From: Balneatrix alpica DSM 16621
Lineage (GTDB): Bacteria; Pseudomonadota; Gammaproteobacteria; Pseudomonadales; Balneatricaceae
NCBI RefSeq assembly: GCF_000619885.1
Contig: NZ_KK211039.1
Location: 461,589-525,588 of the forward strand
Reading direction: 5' to 3'
Length of the DNA stretch: 64,000 nucleotides
A program made the position numbers and the translations under genes. The notes below the pieces were generated by a model. It did not search any database. It had not been told where the DNA came from and was given only the letters and a program-made list of their open reading frames with translations. Of the stretch, positions 1 to 8,832 are shown piece by piece (the first letter of the stretch is position 1; each line of letters begins with the position of its first letter).

Positions 1-62
1 AAGATGAGCAAGAGCCAAAGGACGGAGTGGAACCTTCCCACGATCGGGAGAACAAGCGATGA
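1..62 (+). CDS. ccoQ: cbb3 oxidase subunit CcoQ, C-terminal end (partial)
   Basis: Only the last 19 codons are in the window, reading in frame 3 (DEQEPKDGVEPSHDRENKR, then TGA at 60-62). The tail is strongly charged and acidic, as expected after the single membrane helix of the small CcoQ/FixQ subunit. Its stop overlaps the ccoP start in an ATGA arrangement, which implies translational coupling within a ccoNOQP operon whose first genes lie upstream of the window. The identification rests on position and charge, because the diagnostic membrane segment is outside. Confidence 0.7.
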   Translation, partial: DEQEPKDGVEPSHDRENKR

Positions 63-949
63 GTAGTTTTTGGAGCGCCTGGGTAACCGTCATTACCCTA
101 GCAGTGATCATTGGCTGCGCCTGGCTGACCTTCAGCGTCCGTAAGGGTGAAGCCTATAAAGAGGCCACCGACCAAACCGTTGGCCATTCCTTTGACGGTA
201 TCGAAGAGTTCGACAACCCCCTGCCCCGCTGGTGGTTCAACCTCTTCATGCTGACTATTGTTTTTTCACTAGGCTATCTGGCCCTCTATCCTGGCCTGGG
301 TAACTACCAGGGCCTGCTGGGTTGGTCTTCAACCAAGCAGCTGCAGGATGAAATGGCCTATGCCGAAGAGCACTACCGTCCAGTATTTGAGAAGTATGCT
401 TCTCTGCCGCTGGAAGAAGCTGCCCGTAACCCCACCGCCGTGCAAATGGGTCAGCGTCTGTTCGCAGACAACTGCGCCCTCTGTCATGGTTCGCAGGCAA
501 CCGGTAGCCATGGTTTCCCCAATCTGACCGACAAAGACTGGCTCTATGGCGGTGAGGCGGAAACCATCAAAGCCTCCATCACTAACGGCCGTGCCGGTGC
601 GATGCCTGCCTGGGGCGATGCCCTCGGTGAAGACGGTGTGCAAGATGTGACTCAATATGTACTGAGCCTGTCTGGCAAAGCGACTGACCAGGAGGCGGCA
701 GCCCGTGGACAGAGCAATTACCAGGCACTCTGTGCCGCCTGTCACGGTGCGGATGCCAAGGGTCAACATGCCCTGGGCGCCCCCAACCTGACCGACGATA
801 TCTGGCTGTATGGCGGTGAAGCCGCGCAGATCGCCCATAGCATCCGTAATGGCCGCAATGGTGTGATGCCTGCACAGCAGAATCTGCTCTCTGAAGAGAA
901 GATTCACCTGCTGGCAGCCTATGTGATGAGCTTGTCACTGGACAAGTAA
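59..949 (+). CDS. ccoP: cbb3-type cytochrome c oxidase subunit III CcoP (dihaem c)
   Basis: CcoP is the membrane-anchored dihaem cytochrome c that passes electrons to the CcoO/CcoN core of the high-affinity cbb3 oxidase. The 296-residue protein has membrane segments at about residues 8-27 and 60-79, then two cytochrome c domains with haem-binding motifs CALCH (C139-H143) and CAACH (C225-H229). Each domain ends in a GAMPAW or GVMPAQ element that supplies the axial methionine. Length and domain order match the family. The start overlaps the ccoQ stop by ATGA. A hairpin terminator follows, so ccoP ends the oxidase operon and the maturation genes form a separate unit. Confidence 0.97.
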   Translation: MSSFWSAWVTVITLAVIIGCAWLTFSVRKGEAYKEATDQTVGHSFDGIEEFDNPLPRWWFNLFMLTIVFSLGYLALYPGLGNYQGLLGWSSTKQLQDEMAYAEEHYRPVFEKYASLPLEEAARNPTAVQMGQRLFADNCALCHGSQATGSHGFPNLTDKDWLYGGEAETIKASITNGRAGAMPAWGDALGEDGVQDVTQYVLSLSGKATDQEAAARGQSNYQALCAACHGADAKGQHALGAPNLTDDIWLYGGEAAQIAHSIRNGRNGVMPAQQNLLSEEKIHLLAAYVMSLSLDK

Positions 950-957
950 GTCATCGG

Positions 958-983
958 GGAGGCCGGTTCAACCGGCCTCCTTG
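958..983 (+). terminator. Terminator after ccoP
   Basis: Perfect 10-bp stem (958-967 pairs with 971-980) with a 3-nt loop, followed by a short T-containing tail. It begins 8 nt after the ccoP stop and separates the oxidase structural genes from ccoG. Confidence 0.7.
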
Positions 984-1100
984 CTTTACTACCCAAACAC
1001 AATCATTACATAAGAAGCAGTCAAACTGCCTCGTTGTTGTCTTTAATGCCCTTCCCCCGGCCTCGGACATCACGCTACCCATTAGAACCAGGTGATTAGC

Positions 1101-2522
1101 ATGAGCAGGATTCCCTTGAAAGAGGTGCCGAGCAACAAGCCGGCGAAGGATGCCGCGGTACAAACCTATGACCTGTACCAAAAGCGCGAACACATCTACA
1201 CCAAGGCCTTTACCGGCATTTTCCGCAATCTGCGGATGCTGACCGGTTGGTTGCTGCTGGTCGGCTTCTTTGGCACCTCCTGGTTACAGTGGGAGGGGCG
1301 GCAAGCCGTACTCTTTGATTTACCCAATCGCCAGTTTCATATCTTTGGCACCACCTTCTTTCCCCAGGATTTTATGCTGCTGTCCTGGTTGCTGATTATT
1401 CTCGCCTTCACCCTCTTTTTCGTCACCGTATTTGCCGGTCGCCTCTGGTGCGGCTACACCTGCCCACAAAGCGTCTGGACCTGGATTTATATGTGGGTCG
1501 AAAAGGTGACTGAAGGGGATCGCAACCAGCGCATGAAGCTGGATAAGCAACCCATGAGCGCGGGTAAATTTCGCAAAAAAGCGCTTAAACATAGCCTATG
1601 GCTATTAATAGCCGCAGCGACTGCCGTGGCTTTTGTTGGTTACTTCTCCCCTATTCGTGAGCTGATTCCCGCCATTGCCAGTCTGGACTTAGGCCCTTGG
1701 GAGATGTGGTGGCTATTTTTCTTCACCCTGGCCACCTATGGTAACGCCGGTTGGCTGCGGGAACAGGTATGCATCTACATGTGTCCTTATGCACGCTTCC
1801 AAAGCGTTATGTTTGATAAAGACACCCTGATTATTTCCTACGACACTGCCCGGGGCGAACCACGGGGGAAACGTAAAAAGAGCGCAGACTACCAAGCAGA
1901 AGGCTTGGGCGCTTGTATCGACTGCGATAGCTGTGTGCATGTTTGCCCAGTCGGTATCGATATTCGTGATGGCCTCCAGTATGAGTGCATTGGCTGTGCC
2001 GCCTGTATTGATGTGTGTGATGACATCATGGAACGTATGGGCTATGAAAAAGGCTTGATCCGCTACACCACTGAGGAAGCACTGGAAGGTGGAAAAACCC
2101 ACATCCTGCGTCCTCGCTTAATTGGCTATGGGGTTGTGCTATTGATTATGTTTGGTGCCTTTATCTGGGGCATCAGCAGCCGTGTCCCCTTACAACTGGA
2201 CATTCTGCGTGATCGGCAACAACTCTATGTTGAAGTCCAGGACAACAAGGTCGAAAACCTCTACACCCTGCGCATTGCCAACAAAACCCAACATCCACAA
2301 AGCTATGAACTCAGTGTCAGCGGCGCACCCGGGCTAGCCGTTATCGGCGGGCAACATTTGCAACTGCAAGCCAATGAAGTTTTGACTCATAACCTGCGCC
2401 TGCAAATGGATAAGACTCAACTGCCTGCTGCCAGCTTTGATGTGCATTTCACCCTCACGACTTCCGATGGCAGCTTAAGCCTGACAGAAACAAACCGTTT
2501 CATCGGCCCCAGCAACCGCTAG
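1101..2522 (+). CDS. ccoG: cbb3 oxidase accessory protein CcoG (polyferredoxin)
   Basis: CcoG/RdxA/FixG is a membrane iron-sulfur protein required for cbb3 oxidase maturation; the known role in this family is reduction of Cu(II) for the copper centre. The sequence shows several membrane helices (about residues 40-60, 85-110, 160-180, 200-220 and 340-360), a CGYTCPQSVW motif, and a ferredoxin segment with two clustered cysteine sets (CIDCDSCVHVCP and CIGCAACIDVC). A C-terminal immunoglobulin-like periplasmic domain follows the last helix. ATG at 1101 is preferred over GTG at 1092 because an AGGTG ribosome site lies at suitable spacing. First gene of ccoGHIS. Confidence 0.96.
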   Translation: MSRIPLKEVPSNKPAKDAAVQTYDLYQKREHIYTKAFTGIFRNLRMLTGWLLLVGFFGTSWLQWEGRQAVLFDLPNRQFHIFGTTFFPQDFMLLSWLLIILAFTLFFVTVFAGRLWCGYTCPQSVWTWIYMWVEKVTEGDRNQRMKLDKQPMSAGKFRKKALKHSLWLLIAAATAVAFVGYFSPIRELIPAIASLDLGPWEMWWLFFFTLATYGNAGWLREQVCIYMCPYARFQSVMFDKDTLIISYDTARGEPRGKRKKSADYQAEGLGACIDCDSCVHVCPVGIDIRDGLQYECIGCAACIDVCDDIMERMGYEKGLIRYTTEEALEGGKTHILRPRLIGYGVVLLIMFGAFIWGISSRVPLQLDILRDRQQLYVEVQDNKVENLYTLRIANKTQHPQSYELSVSGAPGLAVIGGQHLQLQANEVLTHNLRLQMDKTQLPAASFDVHFTLTTSDGSLSLTETNRFIGPSNR

Positions 2523-2575
2523 AGTAAGATAGGGGCCCTCGCGGCCCCACCCCAATATTTAGGTAACCCAGCACT

Positions 2576-3073
2576 ATGCAGATGACCCCCAAACCCTGGT
2601 ATCGCCAACCCTGGCTCTGGTTTCTTCTTGTCCCTATTATGGCCTCCGTGGTGGTAGGCACATCCTTTTTGGTGGTGTCTTACGTCACTTTTGATGGCAC
2701 TGTTCGCGAGGACTATCGCAAAGAGGCCAAAGATATTGTGGCGGTGACAGATAAGCTTGATCAGGCCAAAGTGATGCAGCTTTCTGCTGAAGTGCTTATC
2801 GACAACAAACTTGGCACCCTGCTGGTTACCACCAATCAGGAACTGCCAGGCAAAATGGTGCTGGAAATAGTCCAACCTACCGATGTCCACGGCGATGAGC
2901 AGGTCGCACTAAGCACACTGGGGCGCGGCAGCTATACTGCCAATCTGCCTAAGCCATTAAGTGGCAAGCGCTATCTGATTTTACGTCCTCAATCGGATGA
3001 ATGGCGGGTGCAGGGCACCGCTTATCCTCCCTATGACCAACCCGTCACTTTGATTGGCGAAAGTCTGTACTAA
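2576..3073 (+). CDS. ccoH: FixH/CcoH family cbb3 oxidase assembly protein
   Basis: A 165-residue protein with one N-terminal membrane helix (about residues 14-35) and a periplasmic domain, the layout of FixH/CcoH. Family members interact with CcoN and the assembly complex and stabilise the cbb3 oxidase. It sits between ccoG and ccoI, its usual place, and its stop is one base before the ccoI ATG. A short 6-bp GC hairpin (2532-2548) lies in the ccoG-ccoH gap; it has no T-tract and is unlikely to stop transcription fully. Confidence 0.9.
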   Translation: MQMTPKPWYRQPWLWFLLVPIMASVVVGTSFLVVSYVTFDGTVREDYRKEAKDIVAVTDKLDQAKVMQLSAEVLIDNKLGTLLVTTNQELPGKMVLEIVQPTDVHGDEQVALSTLGRGSYTANLPKPLSGKRYLILRPQSDEWRVQGTAYPPYDQPVTLIGESLY

Positions 3074-3074
3074 G

Positions 3075-5474
3075 ATGGCACTCTCCTGCTTTCACTGTGG
3101 TCAACCGGTGCCACAAGGGACCGACTTTGTCCTAAGCATCCTGGGCGAGCCTCGTCAGCTATGCTGCCCTGGCTGCCAAACGGTTGCGCAAACCATTGTG
3201 CAAGCCGGGTTGGAAGACTACTACCAGCACCGCTCACAGCAGGCCCTGCCTGAACTACTGCGACCACAACTGCTGGATGCCGATCAACGGCAAGAGCTGC
3301 TTTTATTCGATGAGCCCAGCCTGCAGGCGGAGTTTGTTCATCTTGATCAGGATGGCCGCAAGCACGTTACCTTAATCGTGGAAGGCATTAGTTGCGCCGC
3401 CTGTATCTGGTTACTGGAACAAAGTCTGCAACAACTGCCGGGCATGCAAATGGCCAGTCTTAATCTGACCACCCATCGCGCCAGTTTAAGCTGGGATGCT
3501 GAACAGCTTCCCTTGAGCCGTATTCTGAACCTGTTCTATCAATTGGGTTACAAGGCTTACCCTTATCAGCCAGACGAAGCAGAAGCGCTGCAACAGAGAG
3601 AACAGCGTACTGCCCTGATCCGCATCGGGGTCGCTTTTATTGGCATGATGCAAGTGATGATGTATGCCGGTTCCCTTTGGGCAGGTGCCGATACAGGCAT
3701 TGATCCTGCTCATCAGGACTACTTACGCCTGGTGAGCCTGATTCTAACCACTCCTGTGGTGTTCTACTCCTGTATTCCCTTTTTTAAAGCCAGCTGGCGT
3801 GACCTCCAGACTCGCCATCTGACCATGGATGTGCCCGTTTCCATTGCGATCATCATCGCTTATCTGGGTGGCATTTATGCTACCTACACAGGCACCGGTG
3901 AGGTGTATTTCGAGTCCATCACCATGTTTGCCTTCCTGCTCTTACTGGGCCGCTATCTGGAAATGCGTGCCCGTCATCGCATGGGACAGGCCGGTAACCG
4001 ACTACAATCCCTGCTACCCACCGGAGCCACCCTGCTCATCAAGGGTGAAGAAAAGCTAGTGCCGGCACGGCAGCTGCAGAGTGGCGACCTGATCCGGGTA
4101 AAACCCGGCCATGCTCTGCCCGCAGATGGCATTATCCGCCGTGGCTGCAGCAGCCTGGACGAATCCGTCATCACCGGCGAATCCCTACCGGTAATGCGGA
4201 AGCCGGGTGATAGCGTGATTGGCGGCAGCCTGAATGTCGAAAGCCCGCTCGACATCGAAGTCAGCCAAAGCGGCCAAGCCTCTCGTGTTTCAGCTATTAC
4301 CCGCTTGCTGGAACGAGCCCAGAGTGAAAAACCCAAGGTCGCCGTACTGGCTGACAAGGTCGCCAGCCATTTCGTCCTGGCCGTGTTAATTGTCTCAGCC
4401 CTGGTGTCCTTTAGCTGGTATTGGATTCGCCCCGAAGATGCCTTCTGGATCACCCTCTCCGTATTGGTGGTCACCTGCCCTTGCGCCCTGTCACTGGCCA
4501 CCCCCACCGCCCTTACGGCGGCAACCGGCACCTTGCGTCAGCTTGGCCTCTTGATCACCCGTGGCCATGTGCTAGAAGCGCTCAGCAAAACAGATTATGT
4601 GGTATTTGATAAAACCGGCACCCTGACCAGCGGACAGCTACAACTGGTGGAAACCCAAACCCTTGGCCCCCTGGATGCTAACCTCTGCCAGGATATAGCC
4701 GCCCGTCTGGAGCAGGGTTCTGAACACCCTATTGCCCAGGCCTTTGATGGCTTCAGCCAGGGTCAGGCCGAGCATATTCACAATCATATCGGCCAAGGGG
4801 TTGAGGGGATAATTGCGGGGCAACACTATCGCCTCGGCCGCCCCGACTTTGCCTGTCCTGTTAACCCTCCTGCCCCTCCTGCCGCTCAGGGACAATGGTT
4901 GTTATTGGCCGATGAGCAGCAACCGCTAGCCTGGTTCCGTTTGCAAGACAGCCTGCGTCCTGAAGCCGCCCAGCTCATTAGCCAGCTGCAACAACAAGGC
5001 CTGCAGGTGGCACTGCTGAGTGGCGATGCCGAAGCCAATGTCGCCTACGTCGCTAAACAACTGCACATCCAGCACTGGCAGGCCGGTGCCCTGCCAGAAG
5101 ATAAACTGACCTTTATCGAAAAACTGCAGCAACTGGGGCATACCGTCACCATGATAGGGGATGGCATTAACGACATTCCGGTTCTGGCTAAAGCCCAGGT
5201 GTCGGTCGCCATGAATCAAGCCACTGACCTGGCCAAAAACAGCGCCGATGCGATGCTCCTGCGCCCTGACCTGCTACTACTTGCCAAGGCTTTGACCCTG
5301 AGTAAAAAGACAAGACGCATCATTGCGGAAAACCTGGCCTGGTCACTAGGGTACAATCTATTGGCTCTGCCATTGGCGGCAATGGGTTGGATTCCACCCT
5401 CCCTTGCAGCCCTGGGCATGGCCACCAGCTCGCTCCTGGTGGTCGGTAATGCTATGCGCTTAGCGCGCCTCTGA
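3075..5474 (+). CDS. ccoI: Cu-exporting P1B-type ATPase CcoI (FixI)
   Basis: CcoI is the inner-membrane copper-transporting ATPase that supplies copper for the CcoN binuclear centre. The 799-residue protein starts with a cysteine-rich segment (CFHCGQ and CCPGC), then an HMA metal-binding domain with CAAC at C107-C110. The transmembrane metal-binding motif is CPC (C468-C470), the phosphorylated Asp is D512 in DKTGT, the nucleotide site has SEHP, and the hinge is GDGINDIP. ATG at 3075, one base after the ccoH stop, is used; the frame stays open a few codons further upstream but into ccoH. Confidence 0.97.
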   Translation: MALSCFHCGQPVPQGTDFVLSILGEPRQLCCPGCQTVAQTIVQAGLEDYYQHRSQQALPELLRPQLLDADQRQELLLFDEPSLQAEFVHLDQDGRKHVTLIVEGISCAACIWLLEQSLQQLPGMQMASLNLTTHRASLSWDAEQLPLSRILNLFYQLGYKAYPYQPDEAEALQQREQRTALIRIGVAFIGMMQVMMYAGSLWAGADTGIDPAHQDYLRLVSLILTTPVVFYSCIPFFKASWRDLQTRHLTMDVPVSIAIIIAYLGGIYATYTGTGEVYFESITMFAFLLLLGRYLEMRARHRMGQAGNRLQSLLPTGATLLIKGEEKLVPARQLQSGDLIRVKPGHALPADGIIRRGCSSLDESVITGESLPVMRKPGDSVIGGSLNVESPLDIEVSQSGQASRVSAITRLLERAQSEKPKVAVLADKVASHFVLAVLIVSALVSFSWYWIRPEDAFWITLSVLVVTCPCALSLATPTALTAATGTLRQLGLLITRGHVLEALSKTDYVVFDKTGTLTSGQLQLVETQTLGPLDANLCQDIAARLEQGSEHPIAQAFDGFSQGQAEHIHNHIGQGVEGIIAGQHYRLGRPDFACPVNPPAPPAAQGQWLLLADEQQPLAWFRLQDSLRPEAAQLISQLQQQGLQVALLSGDAEANVAYVAKQLHIQHWQAGALPEDKLTFIEKLQQLGHTVTMIGDGINDIPVLAKAQVSVAMNQATDLAKNSADAMLLRPDLLLLAKALTLSKKTRRIIAENLAWSLGYNLLALPLAAMGWIPPSLAALGMATSSLLVVGNAMRLARL

Positions 5475-5488
5475 GCCGGAGATTTTTG

Positions 5489-5689
5489 ATGGACATCATG
5501 TATTTACTCATTCCCATCGCCCTGATTTTAGTCGCGCTGATGGTATGGGCCTTTTCCTGGTCAGTAAAAAGTGGTCAGTTTGATGATCTCGACAGCCCTG
5601 CCCATCGCATTCTCTTTGATGACGATAAAAAACTGATCCCCAAAGAGCCTTCTTCCACCACTCCCCCCAGTGATGAGCAGAAGGGCTAA
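5489..5689 (+). CDS. ccoS: cbb3 oxidase maturation protein CcoS
   Basis: A 66-residue single-helix membrane protein (hydrophobic stretch about residues 5-22), then the typical CcoS motif around FDDLDSPAHRILFDDD. CcoS/FixS is needed for cofactor insertion (haem and copper) into the cbb3 oxidase. GGAG at 5478-5481 favours ATG 5489. The stop overlaps the start of the next gene (TAATG), so the SafE-like gene is translationally coupled to ccoS. Confidence 0.94.
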   Translation: MDIMYLLIPIALILVALMVWAFSWSVKSGQFDDLDSPAHRILFDDDKKLIPKEPSSTTPPSDEQKG

Positions 5690-6339
5690 TGGCCAGCATG
5701 GACCTATGGGCTGCCCTGTTGATTGGCCTAATGGGTGGCAGTCACTGCCTGGGCATGTGCGGTGGGCTGATGACCGCTGTCGCCCTGCAATCCCCCCAGC
5801 GGCGCCCCAGCCTACTGCTGAGTTATAACCTGGGACGAATCAGCAGCTACATGCTCGCCGGTGCGCTGGTAGCAGGCCTGGGCTCGTTACTCGGCAACCA
5901 TGGCTGGCAGTTTTTACGCTTGTTTGCCGCCATCATGCTGATTCTGATGGGACTCTATATCGCCGGTTGGTGGGCAGCACTCACCCATTTAGAGCGTTGG
6001 GGGCAACGACTATGGCGCCATATCAGTCCCTATACCCGCAAGCTGCTCCCCGTGCGCCATAACGGCCAAGCCTTATTACTCGGCATCTGCTGGGGCTGGT
6101 TGCCCTGTGGTCTGGTTTACTCCACGCTAAGCTGGAGCCTCAGTAGTGGCTCCAGTGTCGAAGGGGCTCTGCTTATGGGAGCGTTTGGATTAGGCACGCT
6201 GCCCAGCATGCTGGCCACCGGCTGGTTTGCCCAGCAGATGAAGGGGTGGATGCAAAACCCATGGCTACGCCGCCTAAGCGGCCTCATCATTATTGCCTGG
6301 GGACTCTACTCCCTGCGTTTTTTGCTCCACCTGCACTGA
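5689..6339 (+). CDS. TauE/SafE-like (DsbD_2 family) membrane protein of the cco cluster
   Basis: A 216-residue polytopic membrane protein with about six helices. It carries a conserved N-terminal GGSHCLGMCGG motif and a WGWLPCGLVYS motif, both containing cysteines within predicted helices. This family is commonly annotated as sulfite exporter TauE/SafE, but members directly after ccoS in proteobacteria are more plausibly tied to copper or thiol handling for cbb3 assembly; that is inference from position and the membrane cysteines. Coupled to ccoS by a 1-bp TAATG overlap. Confidence 0.85.
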   Translation: MASMDLWAALLIGLMGGSHCLGMCGGLMTAVALQSPQRRPSLLLSYNLGRISSYMLAGALVAGLGSLLGNHGWQFLRLFAAIMLILMGLYIAGWWAALTHLERWGQRLWRHISPYTRKLLPVRHNGQALLLGICWGWLPCGLVYSTLSWSLSSGSSVEGALLMGAFGLGTLPSMLATGWFAQQMKGWMQNPWLRRLSGLIIIAWGLYSLRFLLHLH

Positions 6340-6340
6340 C

Positions 6341-6354
6341 TTGATGCAGATCAG
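6341..6354. promoter_or_regulatory. FNR/ANR box upstream of hemN
   Basis: TTGATGCAGATCAG matches the FNR/ANR consensus TTGAT-N4-ATCAA at nine of ten defined positions. It begins two bases after the SafE-like stop. Its centre (6347.5) is about 41.5 bp upstream of the start predicted from the -10 box TATACT at 6377-6382, the geometry of a class II FNR-activated promoter. The likely regulator is encoded two genes downstream. Confidence 0.8.
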
Positions 6355-6376
6355 CTTGTGATTGCCCCGCTTTTTT

Positions 6377-6382
6377 TATACT
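6377..6382 (+). promoter_or_regulatory. -10 element of the hemN promoter
   Basis: TATACT within a T-rich stretch; transcription would start near 6389, about 24 nt before the GTG start. No good -35 hexamer is present; the FNR box covers that position, as expected for an activated promoter. Confidence 0.6.
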
Positions 6383-6412
6383 GGGGCCGCCAAGTACTGT
6401 CAGGAGCCCACC

Positions 6413-7798
6413 GTGAACCAAGCGCAACCTCTTTGGTCACCTCAACTTATCCAACGCTATGACCTCACGGGTCCGCGATATACGTCTTACCCCACCGCCG
6501 TAGAATTCCAAGCCCTGGGGCAAGGCGAAACTCTACTCGATATTGCTGCTGCCAGCAGTGATCCCACCAAGCCACTCTCACTCTATGTCCATATCCCCTT
6601 TTGTGCGCACGTCTGTTACTACTGCGCCTGCAATAAGGTGATCACCCGTAACCGTGCCAAAGCAGCCCCCTATTTAGAACGCCTGTACCAAGAAATTGCC
6701 TATTACGCCAAGCGCTTTGGTCAAGGGCGTGTGGTGGAGCAGCTGCATTGGGGCGGCGGCACCCCCACTTTCCTCAGCCATGAGGAAATTCGCCAGTTAA
6801 TGGCAGTGATCAAGCAACACTTCCAACTGCGCGAAGATGATCAAGGGGACTACGGCATTGAGATTGACCCCCGAGAGGCCAGCGTGGAGACCCTGCAACT
6901 CTTGCGTGAAATCGGCTTCAATCGTATCAGCCTGGGTATTCAGGATATTGATCCCCAGGTGCAGGAGGCGGTTAATCGGGTGCAGCCTATCGAGCTAGTT
7001 AAAGAGCTATTGGATGAAGCCCGCCACCTGGGTTTTCGCTCCATCAACTTTGATTTGATTTACGGCCTCCCCAAACAAAGCCTGTCAGGCTTTACCAATA
7101 CGCTGGAGACCATCCTTACCCTCAGCCCAGATCGCTTATCGGTATTTAACTACGCCCATTTACCCGATCGCTTCCGCCCCCAGCGCCATATTCAGGCAGC
7201 TGACTTACCTGATCCCGCAACTAAGCTAGCCATTCTTGAGCACTGCATTACCCGCCTCAATCAAGCAGGCTATCAATACATCGGCATGGATCACTTTGCC
7301 AAACCAGAGGATGAACTCGCTATTGCTCAGCGCCAAGGCAAATTGCACCGCAACTTTCAGGGCTACACCACTCACGGTAATTGTGAGCTTCTCGCCTTTG
7401 GCGCCTCCGCCATTGCCCAAATAGGCGATACCTACCTGCAAAATCAGCATGATGTCGGCGCCTGGATGCGTGAAGTGGCAGAGCAGGGCTATGCCCTCAA
7501 GCGTGGCCTGGCCCTCAGCCAGGATGACAAAATCCGCCGCGCTGCCATCAACCAACTGATTTGCCACTTTGCTCTCGACTACGCCAGCTTTAACCGCTGC
7601 TGGGGCGTCGATTTCGAGCAGTATTTCAGCCGTGAACTTGCGGCCCTGCAATCCCGCGCCGAGGATGGCCTACTACTCCTGCAACAAGGTGGTATTGAAA
7701 TACTGCCGCAGGGGCGTCTCCTGATACGCAATATATGCATGGAGTTTGATCGCTATCGCCAACAAGGAGCAGCCGGAACCTTCTCGCGGATTATCTAA
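6413..7798 (+). CDS. hemN: Oxygen-independent coproporphyrinogen III oxidase HemN
   Basis: HemN is a radical-SAM enzyme that decarboxylates coproporphyrinogen III to protoporphyrinogen IX without O2, a haem-supply step needed at low oxygen. The radical-SAM cysteines are C64, C68 and C71 in CAHVCYYC, followed by another Cys as in HemN; GGGTP and the YxHxPFC region are present. GTG at 6413 with AGGAG at 6402-6406 gives 461 residues, close to the usual length; the longer open frame from 6362 runs through the promoter. Next to the cco cluster and controlled by an FNR-type box. Confidence 0.96.
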   Translation: MNQAQPLWSPQLIQRYDLTGPRYTSYPTAVEFQALGQGETLLDIAAASSDPTKPLSLYVHIPFCAHVCYYCACNKVITRNRAKAAPYLERLYQEIAYYAKRFGQGRVVEQLHWGGGTPTFLSHEEIRQLMAVIKQHFQLREDDQGDYGIEIDPREASVETLQLLREIGFNRISLGIQDIDPQVQEAVNRVQPIELVKELLDEARHLGFRSINFDLIYGLPKQSLSGFTNTLETILTLSPDRLSVFNYAHLPDRFRPQRHIQAADLPDPATKLAILEHCITRLNQAGYQYIGMDHFAKPEDELAIAQRQGKLHRNFQGYTTHGNCELLAFGASAIAQIGDTYLQNQHDVGAWMREVAEQGYALKRGLALSQDDKIRRAAINQLICHFALDYASFNRCWGVDFEQYFSRELAALQSRAEDGLLLLQQGGIEILPQGRLLIRNICMEFDRYRQQGAAGTFSRII

Positions 7799-7975
7799 GC
7801 TTAAGCCGTGATGAGCTTCACGCTGCCCCTACCCTTGGCCAAGGATGGCCTATACTGCCTGGCGGAGGTATTTGTGCTGATGCAACAAATGCCTTCACCC
7901 CTGCCGGCAAATCCTTCATAATGCCAGCAGGTTCCAAACCCCCAGTACACGTAAGGATAAGAGGCAGGGAATCAG

Positions 7976-8758
7976 ATGACGCATATTCACACTCTTGAAG
8001 CAGGAAGTGTCAGAGACATCAAGCAGGCTCACTGTCAGCACTGCAGTCTGAGTTCTCTCTGTTTACCTCTCTCTTTGAGCTTCACTGAGATGGAACGCCT
8101 GGATGGCATTATCGAAAAAAGCCGTCCGCTGAAAAAAGGGGATCACCTTTTCCGTCAAGGCGAGCCCTTCCGTTCGGTCTATGCCGTCCGCGCTGGCGCC
8201 GTTAAGACTTACACCCTCACTAATGAAGGTGAAGAGCAAATTACCGGCTTCTACCTACCTAGCGAGCTGCTGGGCTTAAGTGGTATCCATGATCAGGTTT
8301 ACCCTGTCTCTGCCCGAGTGCTGGAAACCACTACTGTCTGCGAAATCCCCTTTGAGAAACTGGATAAGTTATCCGGCCAATTGCCAGAGCTGCGTAAAAA
8401 CCTGCTACGCACCATGAGTCGCGAGATTCAAGATGAACAGCAAATGATGCTGTTACTCAGTAAAAAGAATGCTGATGAGCGGGTGGGCACCTTCTTGACC
8501 AAGCTTTCCCAACGCTTCAAACTGCGCGGTTTTTCTGCCAGCCAGTTCCGCTTATCCATGTCCCGCAATGAGATTGGTAACTACCTGGGTTTGGCCGTTG
8601 AAACCGTAAGCCGCATTTTCACCCGTTTCCAAAAACAGGAAATCATTCGGGTAGACGGCAAGGAAATTGAAGTACTCGATATGAGCCTTCTCTATCAGGC
8701 TGCTGGCGAGTGCGAGTTTGCTCCTGAACACATGGGTGCCGTACAAAAACGCGGCTAA
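7976..8758 (+). CDS. fnr: FNR/ANR oxygen-sensing transcription regulator
   Basis: A CRP/FNR-superfamily activator holding an O2-labile [4Fe-4S] cluster. The four cluster cysteines C20, C23, C29 and C122 fall at exactly the numbers known for E. coli FNR. A cyclic-nucleotide-like beta-roll (about residues 45-140) is followed by a dimer helix and a C-terminal helix-turn-helix with ExxSR in the recognition helix (AVETVSRIF), which reads TTGAT half-sites. The gene follows hemN and its FNR box, so it probably controls this block and the cbb3 genes. The 177-bp upstream gap shows no FNR box that I can recognise. Confidence 0.97.
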   Translation: MTHIHTLEAGSVRDIKQAHCQHCSLSSLCLPLSLSFTEMERLDGIIEKSRPLKKGDHLFRQGEPFRSVYAVRAGAVKTYTLTNEGEEQITGFYLPSELLGLSGIHDQVYPVSARVLETTTVCEIPFEKLDKLSGQLPELRKNLLRTMSREIQDEQQMMLLLSKKNADERVGTFLTKLSQRFKLRGFSASQFRLSMSRNEIGNYLGLAVETVSRIFTRFQKQEIIRVDGKEIEVLDMSLLYQAAGECEFAPEHMGAVQKRG

Positions 8759-8788
8759 CCCTTGGTTAATTTATTAATAACAAGCAAG

Positions 8789-8812
8789 AATCCTGCACTA
8801 TGCAGGATTTTT
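8789..8812 (+). terminator. Terminator after fnr, in the apt leader
   Basis: 9-bp stem (8789-8797 with 8801-8809), 3-nt loop, and a T5 run starting inside the stem end. It sits only about 20 nt before the apt ATG, so apt needs read-through or a start very close to the hairpin. Confidence 0.8.
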
Positions 8813-8832
8813 GCTGTGAGATAGGTAGCGAT

